Origin: Azoarcus sp. Aa7
Lineage (GTDB): Bacteria > Pseudomonadota > Gammaproteobacteria > Burkholderiales > Rhodocyclaceae
Assembly: GCF_014822185.1 (NCBI RefSeq)
Contig: NZ_QVLR01000107.1
Span: 62,001-126,000, forward strand
Reading direction: 5' to 3'
DNA: 64,000 nucleotides
Of the stretch, positions 8,622 through 17,798 are shown one piece after another; the stretch's first letter is position 1, and each line of letters begins with the position of its first letter. The translations under genes and the position numbers were made by a program. The notes below the pieces were generated by a model that was not told the DNA's origin, did no database searches, and saw only the letters and a list, made by a program, of their open reading frames with translations.

Positions 8622-9583
8622 TCTATGCACGAATCGCCGGCACAGGAAGTTTCCTGCCGGGCGAGCCGGTCAGTAACGACGATCTGGTCGCGCGCGGCAT
8701 CGATACGTCGGACGAATGGATTGTCGAGCGCACGGGCATCCGCGCCCGTCATCTCGCTGCGAGCGACGTCACGTCGAGCGATCTGGCCTGCGAAGCGAGC
8801 CGCCGCGCCATCGCGGCCGCGGGCCTGCAGCCCGAAGACATCGATCTCGTCGTCGTCGCGACCTCCACGCCCGATTGCATCTTCCCGAGCACCGCGACCC
8901 TGCTGCAGGCAAAGCTCGGGATGCGCAACGGCGCCGCCGCGTTCGACGTGCAGGCCGTTTGCACAGGTTTCGTCTACGGACTGACGATCGCCGAGAAGTT
9001 CATTCGTTCCGGTAGTCACAAGCGCGCGCTGGTGGTTGGTGCTGAAGTGTTCTCGCGCATCCTCGACTGGTCGGACCGAGGCACCTGCGTGCTGTTCGGC
9101 GACGGGGCGGGCGCAGTCGTGCTCGAGGCGTCCGATGCGCCGGGCATTCTGGCGACCGCACTGCACGCGGACGGCAGCCATCACCCCATCCTGTGCGTGC
9201 CGGGAGCGGTTGCTTCCGGCCAGGTGGTCGGTGATCCGTTCCTGCGCATGGACGGTCAGGCGGTGTTCAAGTTTGCGGTCAAGGTGCTGGGTGAGGTCGC
9301 GCACGAGGTCCTTGCCGACGCTGGTGTGCAGCCCGAGACGGTCGACTGGCTGATCCCGCATCAGGCCAACATCCGCATCATCCAGGCGACCGCGAAGCGG
9401 CTCGGTGTGCCGATGGACAAGGTCATCGCAACGGTCGATCGGCATGGCAACACGTCGGCGGCATCGATTCCGCTTGCCCTCGATCTGGCCGTGCGCGACG
9501 GGCGTATCCGGACGGGCCAGCGGATCATCGTCGAAGGCGTCGGCGGCGGCTTCACGTGGGGCGCTGCACTGCTCCAATTCTGA
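8618..9583 (+). CDS. fabH: Beta-ketoacyl-ACP synthase III
   Basis: Condenses acetyl-CoA with malonyl-ACP to start fatty acid synthesis. The 321-aa protein carries the catalytic Cys in [12 protein letters not shown] (about residue 114), the His in PHQANIRI and the Asn in HGNTSAAS, completing the Cys-His-Asn triad. It ends in the family GGGFTWG motif. The ATG overlaps the plsX stop, which fixes the start. Confidence 0.96.
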   Translation: MIYARIAGTGSFLPGEPVSNDDLVARGIDTSDEWIVERTGIRARHLAASDVTSSDLACEASRRAIAAAGLQPEDIDLVVVATSTPDCIFPSTATLLQAKLGMRNGAAAFDVQAVCTGFVYGLTIAEKFIRSGSHKRALVVGAEVFSRILDWSDRGTCVLFGDGAGAVVLEASDAPGILATALHADGSHHPILCVPGAVASGQVVGDPFLRMDGQAVFKFAVKVLGEVAHEVLADAGVQPETVDWLIPHQANIRIIQATAKRLGVPMDKVIATVDRHGNTSAASIPLALDLAVRDGRIRTGQRIIVEGVGGGFTWGAALLQF

Positions 9584-9598
9584 GACAGGATAAGAACA

Positions 9599-10528
9599 AT
9601 GGCTTTTGCTCTGGTGTTTCCGGGACAGGGGTCCCAATCCGTCGGAATGATGGCGGGCTACGGCGACCGCACCGAAATCCGCGACACCTTCGCCGAGGCA
9701 TCCGATGCGCTCGGCGAGGATCTCTGGCAGATGGTCAATGAAGGGCCTGCCGAGCGGCTCGCGCTGACCGTTAATACGCAACCCCTGATGCTCACGGCCG
9801 GTGTGGCTGCATATCGCGCCTGGCTTGCTGCGGGCGGTCCCAGGCCGCAACTGGTTGCGGGTCACAGTCTCGGCGAGTATTCCGCGCTTGTTGCTGCCGG
9901 TGCCATGTCCTTCGCTGACGCCGTTCCTCTCGTGCGTTTCCGCGCGCAGGCGATGCAGGAGGCCGTTCCTGCCGGTGAGGGCGGTATGGCCGCGTTGCTG
10001 GGTCTGGAAGTCGACGCTGTCCGTGAAGCCTGCACGGAAGCCGCGCAGGGTGAAGTTGTCGAGGCTGCGAATCTGAACGCCCCCGGCCAGATCGTGATCG
10101 CCGGGGCCAAGGGCGCGGTCGAGCGCGCGATCGAGGCAGCGAAGGCACGCGGCGCCAAGCGCGCGATGCTGCTGCCGGTGAGCGCCCCGTTCCACTGTGC
10201 GCTGATGAAGCCGGCGGCGGAGCGCCTTGCCGAGCGACTCGCGTCGGTAACGATCGGCAAGCCGGAAATTGCCGTGATCAACAACGTGGACGTCGCCGTG
10301 TACGACGACCCCGCCAGGATCCGCGACGCTCTCGTGCGCCAGGCCTTCTCGCCGGTGCGCTGGATCGAACTGGTGCAGGAGATGGCGCGCCGCGGCATGG
10401 GGCACGTCCTCGAGTGCGGGCCGGGCAAGGTGCTTGCGGGCATGACGAAGCGCATCGCGGGCGATGTGCAGGGCGGCTCGATTCACGACGCCGCGAGTCT
10501 CGAACAATCCATTGCGGTCTTGAGGTGA
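9599..10528 (+). CDS. fabD: Malonyl-CoA:ACP transacylase
   Basis: Transfers malonyl from CoA to ACP. The 309-aa protein has FPGQGSQSVGM at the N-terminus, the nucleophile Ser in GHSLGEYSAL (about residue 90), the substrate-binding Arg in VRFRAQAMQEA, and the active-site His in SAPFHCALM. It lies 15 bp after fabH with an AGGAT ribosome binding site. Confidence 0.96.
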   Translation: MAFALVFPGQGSQSVGMMAGYGDRTEIRDTFAEASDALGEDLWQMVNEGPAERLALTVNTQPLMLTAGVAAYRAWLAAGGPRPQLVAGHSLGEYSALVAAGAMSFADAVPLVRFRAQAMQEAVPAGEGGMAALLGLEVDAVREACTEAAQGEVVEAANLNAPGQIVIAGAKGAVERAIEAAKARGAKRAMLLPVSAPFHCALMKPAAERLAERLASVTIGKPEIAVINNVDVAVYDDPARIRDALVRQAFSPVRWIELVQEMARRGMGHVLECGPGKVLAGMTKRIAGDVQGGSIHDAASLEQSIAVLR

Positions 10529-10533
10529 TTTCA

Positions 10534-11283
10534 ATGAGTTTTCCGCTCGATGGGCAGGTGGCCCTCGTGACCGGTGCTTCCCGCGGGATCGGACGCGCCG
10601 TGGCGCTCGAACTGGGTCGTCTGGGTGCGACCGTCGTCGGCACCGCAACTTCGGAAGCCGGTGCCGACGATATCGAAAATGGTCTGCAGGAAGCCGGCAT
10701 CAAGGGCTGCGGGATGGCGCTCAACGTCACCGACGCGGCTGCGTGCGAAGCGGCCATCGGCGACATCGAGAAGCGCTTCGGCGCAGTCGGCATCCTCGTG
10801 AATAATGCCGGCATCACGCGTGACAACCTCGCGATGCGCATGAAGGACGACGAGTGGGATGCCGTCATCGACACCAACCTGAAGGCGGTGTTCCGCATGT
10901 CGCGCCTGGTCATGCGTGGCATGATGAAGGCACGGGGTGGTCGCATCATCAACATCACGTCCGTGGTCGGCAGCGCCGGCAACCCGGGGCAGGCCAACTA
11001 CGCGGCGGCGAAGGCCGGTGTCGCAGGCATGAGTCGTGCGCTGGCGCGCGAGTTGGGTAGCCGCAATATCACCGTCAATTGCGTGGCTCCGGGCTTCATC
11101 GACACCGACATGACCCGTGCGCTGCCGGAAGCGGCCCGTGACGCCCTGTTGGGCAACATCGCCCTCGGCCGCCTCGGGCGTCCCGAAGAAATCGCGGGGG
11201 CGGTGGCGTTCCTGGCATCGCCTGCTGCCGCCTACGTTACGGGCACGACCCTGCACGTGAATGGCGGCATGTACATGTCGTAA
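10534..11283 (+). CDS. fabG: 3-oxoacyl-ACP reductase
   Basis: NADPH-dependent reductase of the elongation cycle, short-chain dehydrogenase family. The 249-aa protein has the cofactor loop TGASRGIGRAVA, NNAG, and the Ser-Tyr-Lys catalytic set (ITSVVG, then YAAAKAG). It ends with the typical GTTLHVNGGMYM. The ATG at 10534 has GAGGTG upstream and lies 5 bp after fabD. Confidence 0.96.
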   Translation: MSFPLDGQVALVTGASRGIGRAVALELGRLGATVVGTATSEAGADDIENGLQEAGIKGCGMALNVTDAAACEAAIGDIEKRFGAVGILVNNAGITRDNLAMRMKDDEWDAVIDTNLKAVFRMSRLVMRGMMKARGGRIINITSVVGSAGNPGQANYAAAKAGVAGMSRALARELGSRNITVNCVAPGFIDTDMTRALPEAARDALLGNIALGRLGRPEEIAGAVAFLASPAAAYVTGTTLHVNGGMYMS

Positions 11284-11285
11284 TC

Positions 11286-11339
11286 GCCGGCGGCGATAGC
11301 GGTTCTCATCCTTTTTGGTAGAATACGCCGGCTTTTTTT
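11286..11339 (+). terminator. Fab-acpP intergenic stem with T-tract, overlapping a -10 box
   Basis: GCCGGCG (11286-11292) can pair with CGCCGGC (11326-11332), followed by seven Ts (11333-11339). This forms a terminator-like stem with a long 33-nt loop. The loop contains TAGAAT (11319-11324), a good -10 hexamer that could start an acpP-specific transcript, although no clear -35 is seen. Whether it is a terminator, a promoter, or both is not settled by sequence. Confidence 0.45.
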
Positions 11340-11376
11340 CTTACATATCTGGATCATTCTGGGAAGGAGTTAGTTC

Positions 11377-11616
11377 ATGGAGAACATCGAGCAGCGCGTC
11401 AAGAAAATTGTCGCCGAACAACTTGGTGTGAACGAGTCGGAAATCAAGATCGAATCCTCGTTCGTCGACGATCTGGGCGCGGATTCGCTGGATACCGTGG
11501 AACTGGTCATGGCCCTCGAGGAAGAGTTCGAGTGCGAAATCCCGGACGAGGAAGCTGAGAAGATCACCACGGTTCAGCAGGCGATTGACTACGTCAACGC
11601 CCACCTGAAGAAGTAA
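11377..11616 (+). CDS. acpP: Acyl carrier protein
   Basis: The 79-aa acidic protein carries the growing acyl chain on phosphopantetheine attached to the Ser of GADSLDTVE. It has the usual four-helix length and composition. A strong AAGGAG ribosome binding site precedes the ATG. It sits between fabG and fabF, with its own likely promoter signal in the 93-bp gap upstream, matching the need for very high ACP levels. Confidence 0.97.
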   Translation: MENIEQRVKKIVAEQLGVNESEIKIESSFVDDLGADSLDTVELVMALEEEFECEIPDEEAEKITTVQQAIDYVNAHLKK

Positions 11617-11637
11617 GACTGATTACCGGAGCGAACA

Positions 11638-12876
11638 TTGACCCGTCGCAGAGTCGTCATTACCGGTCTGGGCATCATTTCCCCGGTCGGGAATACCGTT
11701 CCGGAGGCCTGGGACAACATCGTCAACGGCCGCTCCGGTATCGGTGAGATCACGCGCTTCGATACCACGAACTTCCCGGTAAAGATCGCCGGTGAGGTGA
11801 AGGGGTTCGACATCGGCGCGTATCTTTCGCCGAAGGAGGCCCGCCGCATGGATGTGTTCATCCATTACGGCATGGCCGCCGGCATCCAGGCGTTCAAGGA
11901 TGCCGGCCTGCAGGTTACCGCCGAGAACGCCGAGCGTATCGGCGTGAATCTGGGCTCGGGCATCGGCGGCCTGCCGATGATCGAATCCACCCACGACGAT
12001 TACCTGAAGGCGGGGGCGCGCAAGATTTCCCCGTTCTTCATTCCTGGCACGATCATCAACATGATCGCGGGCAATCTTTCGATCATGTTCGGCCTCAAGG
12101 GGCCGTGCCTGGCGATGGTCACCGCCTGCACTACTGCCACGCACTGCATCGGCGAAGCCGCGCGTCTCATCCAGTACGGCGACGCCGACGTGATGATCGC
12201 CGGTGGTGCGGAGTCGACCGTGACGCCGCTGGCCGTCGGTGGATTTGCCTCGGCCCGTGCGCTTTCCACGCGCAACGACGACCCGCAGACGGCGAGCCGT
12301 CCGTGGGACAAGGGGCGCGACGGCTTCGTGCTTGGGGAGGGCGCCGGCGTGCTCGTGCTTGAGGAATACGAGCATGCGAAGGCGCGTGGCGCGAAGATCT
12401 ATGCCGAAGTCGCCGGCTTCGGCATGAGCGCCGACGCCTACCACATGACCGCTCCGTGCGAGGATGGCAACGGTGCCGCGCGCTGCATGACGAATGCGAT
12501 GCGCGATGCCGGTATGGCACTCGACGAAGTCGACTACATCAACGCGCACGGCACGTCGACGCCGCTCGGCGACCTGGCTGAAACGACGGCGGTCAAGCGC
12601 TGCTTCGGTGACCGCGCCAAGTCGATTGCGGTGAATTCGACCAAGTCGATGACGGGCCACCTGCTGGGTGCAGCGGGAGGCGTCGAGGCGGTGTTTACAA
12701 CGCTGGCCATCCATAATCAGATCGCGCCGCCGACGATCAACATCTTCGATCAGGATGAAGGTTGCGATCTCGACTATGTCGCGAACAAGGCGCGTCCGAT
12801 GGAGATCCGTGCCGCGTTGTCGAACTCGTTCGGCTTTGGCGGTACCAACGGAACCATCGCGTTCCGCCGCGTCTGA
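11638..12876 (+). CDS. fabF: Beta-ketoacyl-ACP synthase II
   Basis: Elongating condensing enzyme of fatty acid synthesis, 412 aa. Active-site Cys164 is in [13 protein letters not shown]; the two His are in [11 protein letters not shown] and [11 protein letters not shown]. The start is a TTG at 11638 with a GGAG site at 11628-11631, spaced 6 bases; no ATG or GTG fits the conserved N-terminus ([11 protein letters not shown]). The rare TTG start may tune its level relative to acpP. Confidence 0.96.
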   Translation: MTRRRVVITGLGIISPVGNTVPEAWDNIVNGRSGIGEITRFDTTNFPVKIAGEVKGFDIGAYLSPKEARRMDVFIHYGMAAGIQAFKDAGLQVTAENAERIGVNLGSGIGGLPMIESTHDDYLKAGARKISPFFIPGTIINMIAGNLSIMFGLKGPCLAMVTACTTATHCIGEAARLIQYGDADVMIAGGAESTVTPLAVGGFASARALSTRNDDPQTASRPWDKGRDGFVLGEGAGVLVLEEYEHAKARGAKIYAEVAGFGMSADAYHMTAPCEDGNGAARCMTNAMRDAGMALDEVDYINAHGTSTPLGDLAETTAVKRCFGDRAKSIAVNSTKSMTGHLLGAAGGVEAVFTTLAIHNQIAPPTINIFDQDEGCDLDYVANKARPMEIRAALSNSFGFGGTNGTIAFRRV

Positions 12877-12895
12877 GTCACCGGTGCGGTAGCCA

Positions 12896-13381
12896 GTGCG
12901 CTACCCGGTTGAGATCTGGCTTCGCCCGTCGAGGCTGATGTTCCTGTTGAACGCCGCGATCCATGCGATCGCGGCGTTTGCATTTCTGCGCTCGTCCTTT
13001 CCGCCGTTGCTCGTCATCGTCGTCGTTGCGGGACTGGGATTCTCGCTGCGCTCGGCGATCCGCGCTGAAAAGGAGCAGGCGCGCGTGCGTCTGGTCCTGC
13101 AGGACGATGGTGAACTGTGCGTGGATCCTGACGGCCTTGGGCGCCGAACGGTGTATGCGGTGGCCGAACCGGGCTGCGTCGATTTCGGCTGGGCCGTTTG
13201 GATTCACTGGCGCGGTACGCGGGTGCGACGTTCGCCTCGCAGACCGATGCGCGGGACGCTGATGCTTGTGCGAGGGAATGTCGGCGACGACGAGTGGCGG
13301 GGGCTGAAGATCTGGCTCAGGCACAAGGTCGGCGCTGCCCGGACGGACGATTCCGGGGGCGATGCACCGGCCCAGCGCTGA
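12896..13381 (+). CDS. YgfX-like membrane protein
   Basis: The 161-aa protein has two hydrophobic segments near the N-terminus (about 17-32 and 36-52), then a soluble Arg-rich domain. This architecture, plus a location beside nadB and rpoE, matches the YgfX (CptA/DUF1434) family, linked in E. coli to SdhE and a toxin-like effect on cell shape. Assignment is by layout and general sequence character, not a diagnostic motif. The GTG start sits in the loop of a 6-bp inverted repeat (GGTAGC/GCTACC, 12888-12905), with no clear ribosome binding site, so the start is uncertain. Confidence 0.6.
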   Translation: MRYPVEIWLRPSRLMFLLNAAIHAIAAFAFLRSSFPPLLVIVVVAGLGFSLRSAIRAEKEQARVRLVLQDDGELCVDPDGLGRRTVYAVAEPGCVDFGWAVWIHWRGTRVRRSPRRPMRGTLMLVRGNVGDDEWRGLKIWLRHKVGAARTDDSGGDAPAQR

Positions 13382-13410
13382 GCCCGGTTCCGTCTGGTGT
13401 GTGCCGTCCC

Positions 13411-15009
13411 TCAGCGCCGGTGCGGGCGCAGGACGGTGGGGCGTGCGACCGGCAGCATGTCAGGGTAATCGCGTGAGCTGTGCAGGCCGCGGCTTTCCTT
13501 GCGGCGCAAGGCGCAGCGCACGATCAGGTCGGCAGTGACGACGAGGTTGCGCAGTTCGATCAGATCGTTGCTGACGCGGAAGTGCGAATAGAACTCGTTG
13601 ATTTCGCGTGACAGCAGGCGGATGCGGTGCTGGGCGCGCTGCAGGCGCTTGGTCGTGCGTACGATGCCGACATAGTCCCACATGAAGCGCCGCAGTTCCG
13701 CCCAGTTATGCGAGATCACGACCTCTTCGTCGGCGTCGGTCACGCGGCTTTCGTCCCAGTCCGGGAGTCGGGGCAGGGTGCGGCGCGGTTGGGAGAGGAT
13801 GTCGTTCGCGGCCGCCTCGCCGAAAACCAGACACTCGAGGAGCGAGTTGCTGGCGAGGCGGTTGGCGCCGTGAAGGCCCGTGTACGCGGATTCGCCGACG
13901 GAGTACAGGCCCGGCACGTCGGTGCGTGCGGCAAGATCGGTGACGATGCCCCCGCAGGTGTAGTGAGCCGCGGGAACGACGGGAATCCCCTCGCGCGTGA
14001 TGTCGATTCCCAGTTCCAGGCAGCGTGCGTGAATATTGGGAAAATGCTCGCGCAGCCATTCCGCCGGCTTGTGGCTGATATCGAGATAGACGCAGTCGAG
14101 GCCGTGCTTCTTCATCTCGAAGTCGATGGCGCGGGCGACGATGTCGCGCGGAGCCAGTTCCGCACGGGCATCGTGCGCCGGCATGAATCGGGTGCCGTCG
14201 GGCAGCTTCAGCAGGCCGCCTTCACCGCGCACGGCTTCCGATATCAGGAAGGATTTCGCTTGCGGGTGATACAGGCAGGTCGGATGGAACTGGATGAATT
14301 CCATGTTCGCCGCGCGGCAACCGGCCCGCCATGCCATGGCGATACCATCGCCGGTCGCGACGCTGGGGTTGGTCGTATATAGATAGACCTTGCCCGCCCC
14401 GCCGGTCGCAATGACGGTATTGCGGGCGCCGATCGTCTCGACGCGGTCGTTGGCGATGTCGAGCACATAGGCGCCGAGGCAGCCCTGGTCGGACAGGCCC
14501 AGCTTGTCGCCGAGGATCAGGTCGACGGCAATGTGGTTTTCGAGGATGTCGATATTGGGATGCTTGCTGACCTGCTCGGTCAGCGTTGCTTGCACCGCAG
14601 CGCCGGTGGCGTCTGCCGCATGGATGATGCGCCGGTGCGAGTGGCCGCCTTCTCGCGTGAGGTGGTATCCGAGGCTCGACTGGTCTTCGCGCGTGAAGGG
14701 GACGCCGCGTCCGATCAGCCATTCGATGGCCGCCTTCCCGTGTTCGACGACAAAGCGCGTGGCCGTCGGGTCGCACAGACCGCCGCCCGCGATATAGGTG
14801 TCCTGGATATGGGCTTCGACGCTGTCGGAGGTGTCGAGGACTGCGGCGATGCCGCCCTGCGCCCAAGCGCTGGCACTGTCGGAGATCGCGCGTTTGGTGA
14901 CGAGGGCGACTCGCTGACTGTCTGCCAGGCGCAGGGCGATCGATTGTCCTGCGGCGCCGCTACCGAGGATGAGTACGTCGTATTGTTTTGACAAGATCGT
15001 ATGTGCCAA
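13411..15009 (-). CDS. nadB: L-aspartate oxidase
   Basis: FAD enzyme that oxidises L-aspartate to iminoaspartate, the first step of NAD synthesis. The 532-aa protein has the dinucleotide loop [16 protein letters not shown], the catalytic motif region [10 protein letters not shown] and THEGI-type segments, and C-terminal helices typical of the succinate dehydrogenase/NadB family. No ATG fits: candidate starts are the TTG at 15009 or a TTG five codons later (14994). Both lack a good Shine-Dalgarno sequence. Convergent with ygfX and divergent from rpoE. Confidence 0.93.
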   Translation of the reverse strand: MAHTILSKQYDVLILGSGAAGQSIALRLADSQRVALVTKRAISDSASAWAQGGIAAVLDTSDSVEAHIQDTYIAGGGLCDPTATRFVVEHGKAAIEWLIGRGVPFTREDQSSLGYHLTREGGHSHRRIIHAADATGAAVQATLTEQVSKHPNIDILENHIAVDLILGDKLGLSDQGCLGAYVLDIANDRVETIGARNTVIATGGAGKVYLYTTNPSVATGDGIAMAWRAGCRAANMEFIQFHPTCLYHPQAKSFLISEAVRGEGGLLKLPDGTRFMPAHDARAELAPRDIVARAIDFEMKKHGLDCVYLDISHKPAEWLREHFPNIHARCLELGIDITREGIPVVPAAHYTCGGIVTDLAARTDVPGLYSVGESAYTGLHGANRLASNSLLECLVFGEAAANDILSQPRRTLPRLPDWDESRVTDADEEVVISHNWAELRRFMWDYVGIVRTTKRLQRAQHRIRLLSREINEFYSHFRVSNDLIELRNLVVTADLIVRCALRRKESRGLHSSRDYPDMLPVARPTVLRPHRR

Positions 15010-15149
15010 GAATCGACAGATTCATTAACTATATCACGTTCGATATGCCGCTCCGGGACGTCGGTCGCCGCGCCCTTTGTGCGCGCCGGAAAACCACTTC
15101 GCGGTCTGAACTATTTCAAAGCGTGTCGGTCTTCTTGTTAGCTTCGACT

Positions 15150-15179
15150 TTGCCGGAAACGGGGCGGGGTCGCTATACT
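15150..15179 (+). promoter_or_regulatory. Sigma-70-type promoter of rpoE
   Basis: TTGCCG (15150-15155), an 18-bp spacer and TATACT (15174-15179), ending 38 bp before the rpoE ATG. Confidence 0.55.
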
Positions 15180-15217
15180 GGCGCGGATTTTGCACAACAT
15201 AGAGTAACGACCCGCCC

Positions 15218-15817
15218 ATGAGCGATCGCGAGATAGATCAGCAGCTTGTCGAGCGCGTACAGCGCGGTGACAAGCAGGCTTTCGGCTTGCTGGTAGCAAA
15301 GTACCAACGCAAGCTGCACAGGCTGCTGTCCCGCTTGATCCGCGATTCGGCAGAGGTCGAAGACGTGGCCCAGGAAACCTTCATCAAGGCGTATCGCGCC
15401 TTGGGGTCGTTTCGTGGCGATAGTGCTTTTTACACATGGCTTTACCGTATCGGGATCAATACTGCAAAGAACTATCTGGTTTCGCAAGGCCGACGGGCGC
15501 CCACCTCGACCGGATTCGATTCGGAAGAGGCGGAGACCTTCGAGGAAGGCGATCAGTTGCGCGACATCAATACGCCGGAACGTCTGATGATGACGCGGCA
15601 GATCGGCGAGACGGTCGATCAGGCGATGGAGGCGCTGCCAGAGGAGTTGCGTACGGCGATCATGCTTCGGGAACTTGAAGGGCTGAGCTACGAGGAAATT
15701 GCCAGCATCATGGATTGTCCGATCGGAACCGTGCGTTCGCGAATCTTTCGCGCACGCGAGGCGATTGCTGAAAGACTGCGGCCGCTGCTGGACACGGCAC
15801 CTGATAAACGTTGGTAG
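15218..15817 (+). CDS. rpoE: RNA polymerase sigma factor RpoE (AlgU/ECF)
   Basis: Extracytoplasmic-function sigma factor for the envelope-stress response, 199 aa. Region 2 is seen in EVEDVAQETFIKAYRAL and FYTWLYRIGINTAKNYL, and region 4 in LEGLSYEEIASIMDCPIGT. The order rpoE-rseA-rseB-rseC-mucD is the classic sigma-E operon, so activity should be held by the RseA anti-sigma factor downstream. The 199-aa length and sequence style match the RpoE/AlgU group rather than iron-type ECF factors. Confidence 0.96.
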   Translation: MSDREIDQQLVERVQRGDKQAFGLLVAKYQRKLHRLLSRLIRDSAEVEDVAQETFIKAYRALGSFRGDSAFYTWLYRIGINTAKNYLVSQGRRAPTSTGFDSEEAETFEEGDQLRDINTPERLMMTRQIGETVDQAMEALPEELRTAIMLRELEGLSYEEIASIMDCPIGTVRSRIFRAREAIAERLRPLLDTAPDKRW

Positions 15818-15826
15818 GTGGTACTC

Positions 15827-16366
15827 ATGAAGGACAGATTGTCGGCACTTCTGGATGGTGATCTCGACGAGCAATCGGCGCATCCGGTTTTCGAGTCGAT
15901 GCGGCGCGACCGGTCGTTGCGCACCGAGTGGGAGGCTTACTGCTTGATCGGTGACGTGCTCCGCGGAGATCGTGACGGGAACGCCGGGTTTGTCGGGCGC
16001 GTCATGGCGAATATCGACGAGGCCCCCACCTTGCTTGCGCCTCCCGTGCGCGCGGTGGAGGGCGGGTGGCTGCGGCGGTCGCTGATGCCGCTGGCCGCCT
16101 CCGTGATGGGCGTGGCCGCCGTGGGGTGGGTTGCCCATACCTTGTACAGCGATCAGGGGCAGGGGGGCGGCAGCCGCGTTGCCGTCGCCCGATCGTCGGC
16201 CGCCACCGCGGTGCGTCCGGTTGCGGTGGTTCCCACTCCGGTTGCGGTGGATCCGACGCGCGAATATGTGTTCGTTCATCAGGCGATGTCCGGCGGCGGG
16301 CCCATCTCAGGTGTGATCCAGCACGTGCGTACCGTTTCCGATGTTGGGCAGGACAGTGGTCGATGA
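15827..16366 (+). CDS. rseA: Sigma-E anti-sigma factor RseA
   Basis: Inner-membrane protein of 179 aa that sequesters RpoE until regulated proteolysis. The N-terminal cytoplasmic domain starts MKDRLSALLDGDLDEQ and contains WEAYCLIGDVLRGD, the RseA_N pattern. One transmembrane segment lies at about 83-105 (LMPLAASVMGVAAVGWVAHTL), followed by a short periplasmic tail rich in Val, Pro and Ala. I chose the ATG at 15827 over the in-frame GTG at 15818. The stop overlaps rseB. Confidence 0.88.
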   Translation: MKDRLSALLDGDLDEQSAHPVFESMRRDRSLRTEWEAYCLIGDVLRGDRDGNAGFVGRVMANIDEAPTLLAPPVRAVEGGWLRRSLMPLAASVMGVAAVGWVAHTLYSDQGQGGGSRVAVARSSAATAVRPVAVVPTPVAVDPTREYVFVHQAMSGGGPISGVIQHVRTVSDVGQDSGR

Positions 16367-17328
16367 AGCGGGTTTCGGCTGTCTTGGCGGTCTGCGCGGC
16401 ATTGATGCAGGCGCCGGCCATTGCGGAGTCTCCGAGTGATCCATTGTCTTGGCTCGGGCGAATGGCAACTGCGGGCCAGCGACTCAATTACTCCGGTACT
16501 TTCATCTATCAGTCGGGAAAAAACTTCGAGACTTCGCGCATCGCGCACATGAGCGACGCGAACGGCGAACACGAACGCCTCGAAGTGCTCGACGGCAGTC
16601 CGCGCGAGGTGATCCGCAGCAACAGCGAAGTGCGTTGCGTGCTGCCGGACCAGAAGACCGTGATCGTGGACCGCCCGGGTACCCGACGCGCATTTCCTTC
16701 CCGACTGCCCGTGGCTTTCGGCGGCCTCGCGGAAAATTATCGTATCCGCAAGGGCAGCGTGGGCCGGGTTGCGGGTCTCGACGCTCAGCAGATCATCCTC
16801 GAGCCGAAGGACGACCTGCGCTTCGGTTACCAGTTGTGGGCGGAGCTGCAATCGGGTCTTCTGCTCAAGGCTCGCACGGTCGATGATCGCGGCGAGATCG
16901 TCGAGCAATTCACCTTCAGTGACGTCAGGATAGGCGGCGAGATTGGCAGCGATGCTTTCCGCCCGCGCATCACGAAGAGCAGCGACTGGCGGATCGTCCA
17001 GGCCAATGGCGTCGAAGTGCGCAAGGAGGAGAGCGGTTGGGCGCTGAACGCGCCGCTGGCGGGCTTTTCCCTCGTGTCGGTCATGCGCAGACCTCTCGGC
17101 CGGGATCGGGGTGAGGCGCTGCACATGGTGTATAGCGACGGACTCGCATCGATTTCGGTGTTCATAGAGCCGAATGACGGGACACGCGCCGAGCCGAGAC
17201 CGTTCGCGAGTGGCGCGATCAACATTTACAAGCGTGTCGTGGGTCCGCATCTCGTGACGGCTCTGGGCGAGGTGCCCTTGCGTTCGGTACAGCGACTGGG
17301 TGATGCGATTGAGCCGGTGACGCGATGA
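16363..17328 (+). CDS. rseB: Sigma-E regulatory protein RseB/MucB
   Basis: Periplasmic protein that binds RseA and protects it from DegS cleavage, releasing it on lipid or LPS signals. The 321-aa product has a signal peptide (MKRVSAVLAVCAALMQAPAIA, cut after AIA) and then WLGRMATAGQRLNYSGTFIY, the typical MucB N-terminal domain; the LolA-like fold continues to about 200, followed by the small C-terminal domain. Start by ATGA overlap with rseA; the stop overlaps rseC. Confidence 0.93.
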   Translation: MKRVSAVLAVCAALMQAPAIAESPSDPLSWLGRMATAGQRLNYSGTFIYQSGKNFETSRIAHMSDANGEHERLEVLDGSPREVIRSNSEVRCVLPDQKTVIVDRPGTRRAFPSRLPVAFGGLAENYRIRKGSVGRVAGLDAQQIILEPKDDLRFGYQLWAELQSGLLLKARTVDDRGEIVEQFTFSDVRIGGEIGSDAFRPRITKSSDWRIVQANGVEVRKEESGWALNAPLAGFSLVSVMRRPLGRDRGEALHMVYSDGLASISVFIEPNDGTRAEPRPFASGAINIYKRVVGPHLVTALGEVPLRSVQRLGDAIEPVTR

Positions 17329-17798
17329 ACGAAGCGCAGGGCGTGGTAGAGCGGGTCGCGGGCGGGTACGCGTGGGTTCGCCTCACCGGGCGGGCGGGGG
17401 GCTGCGGACGCTGCGACGAGCCGGGTGGATGCCGTTCGACGGGACTCGCATATGCGCTGAAGGCTCCGAATGAAGTATTTGCGGTCTCGAATTCCATCGA
17501 TGTCGGGCCTGGCGAATTGGTGCGCCTGCGGATGCACGATGGTGCGCCGTTGCGGGGCGCGCTGCTGGGCTATGGCCTGTCCGTCGGTCTGCTGCTGATC
17601 GGTGCCGCGCTGGGTAGCGCACTCGCTGATCCGGGGGTGCAGGACCTGAGCACGGCGGTGGGTTGCCTTGCCGGTCTCGCTGTTGCGTTCGGGATCAATC
17701 GTGCGGTGTTCCGCAGCCGTAGCGTACGTCGCGGCTTCGAGATCGAGATGGTGCGCGGGAGCGCAGGATGTGGTGTGACGGGGGCGCAGCAGGGATGA
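17325..17798 (+). CDS. rseC: RseC/MucC family membrane protein
   Basis: Inner-membrane protein of 157 aa with a Cys-rich N-terminal domain (GGCGRCDEPGGC, about 26-37) and two transmembrane helices (about 85-107 and 112-132). In other bacteria RseC is a modulator of sigma-E and is related to RsxC-associated SoxR-reducing proteins. The Cys cluster could bind an iron-sulfur centre, but that is inference. Overlaps its neighbours at ATGA on both sides. Confidence 0.85.
   Translation: MNEAQGVVERVAGGYAWVRLTGRAGGCGRCDEPGGCRSTGLAYALKAPNEVFAVSNSIDVGPGELVRLRMHDGAPLRGALLGYGLSVGLLLIGAALGSALADPGVQDLSTAVGCLAGLAVAFGINRAVFRSRSVRRGFEIEMVRGSAGCGVTGAQQG

Noticed and set aside
8540-10648. 702-codon minus-strand open frame opposite fabH and fabD
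   Set aside because: Both fab genes are clear on the plus strand; the antisense product has His/Arg-rich sequence typical of shadows.
15107-15134. Possible sigma-E autoregulatory promoter for rpoE (TGAACTA, 16 bp, TCTTC)
   Set aside because: The -35 resembles GGAACTT, but the -10 does not match TCTRA; the sigma-70-type site at 15150-15179 is better. It deserves only a mention.
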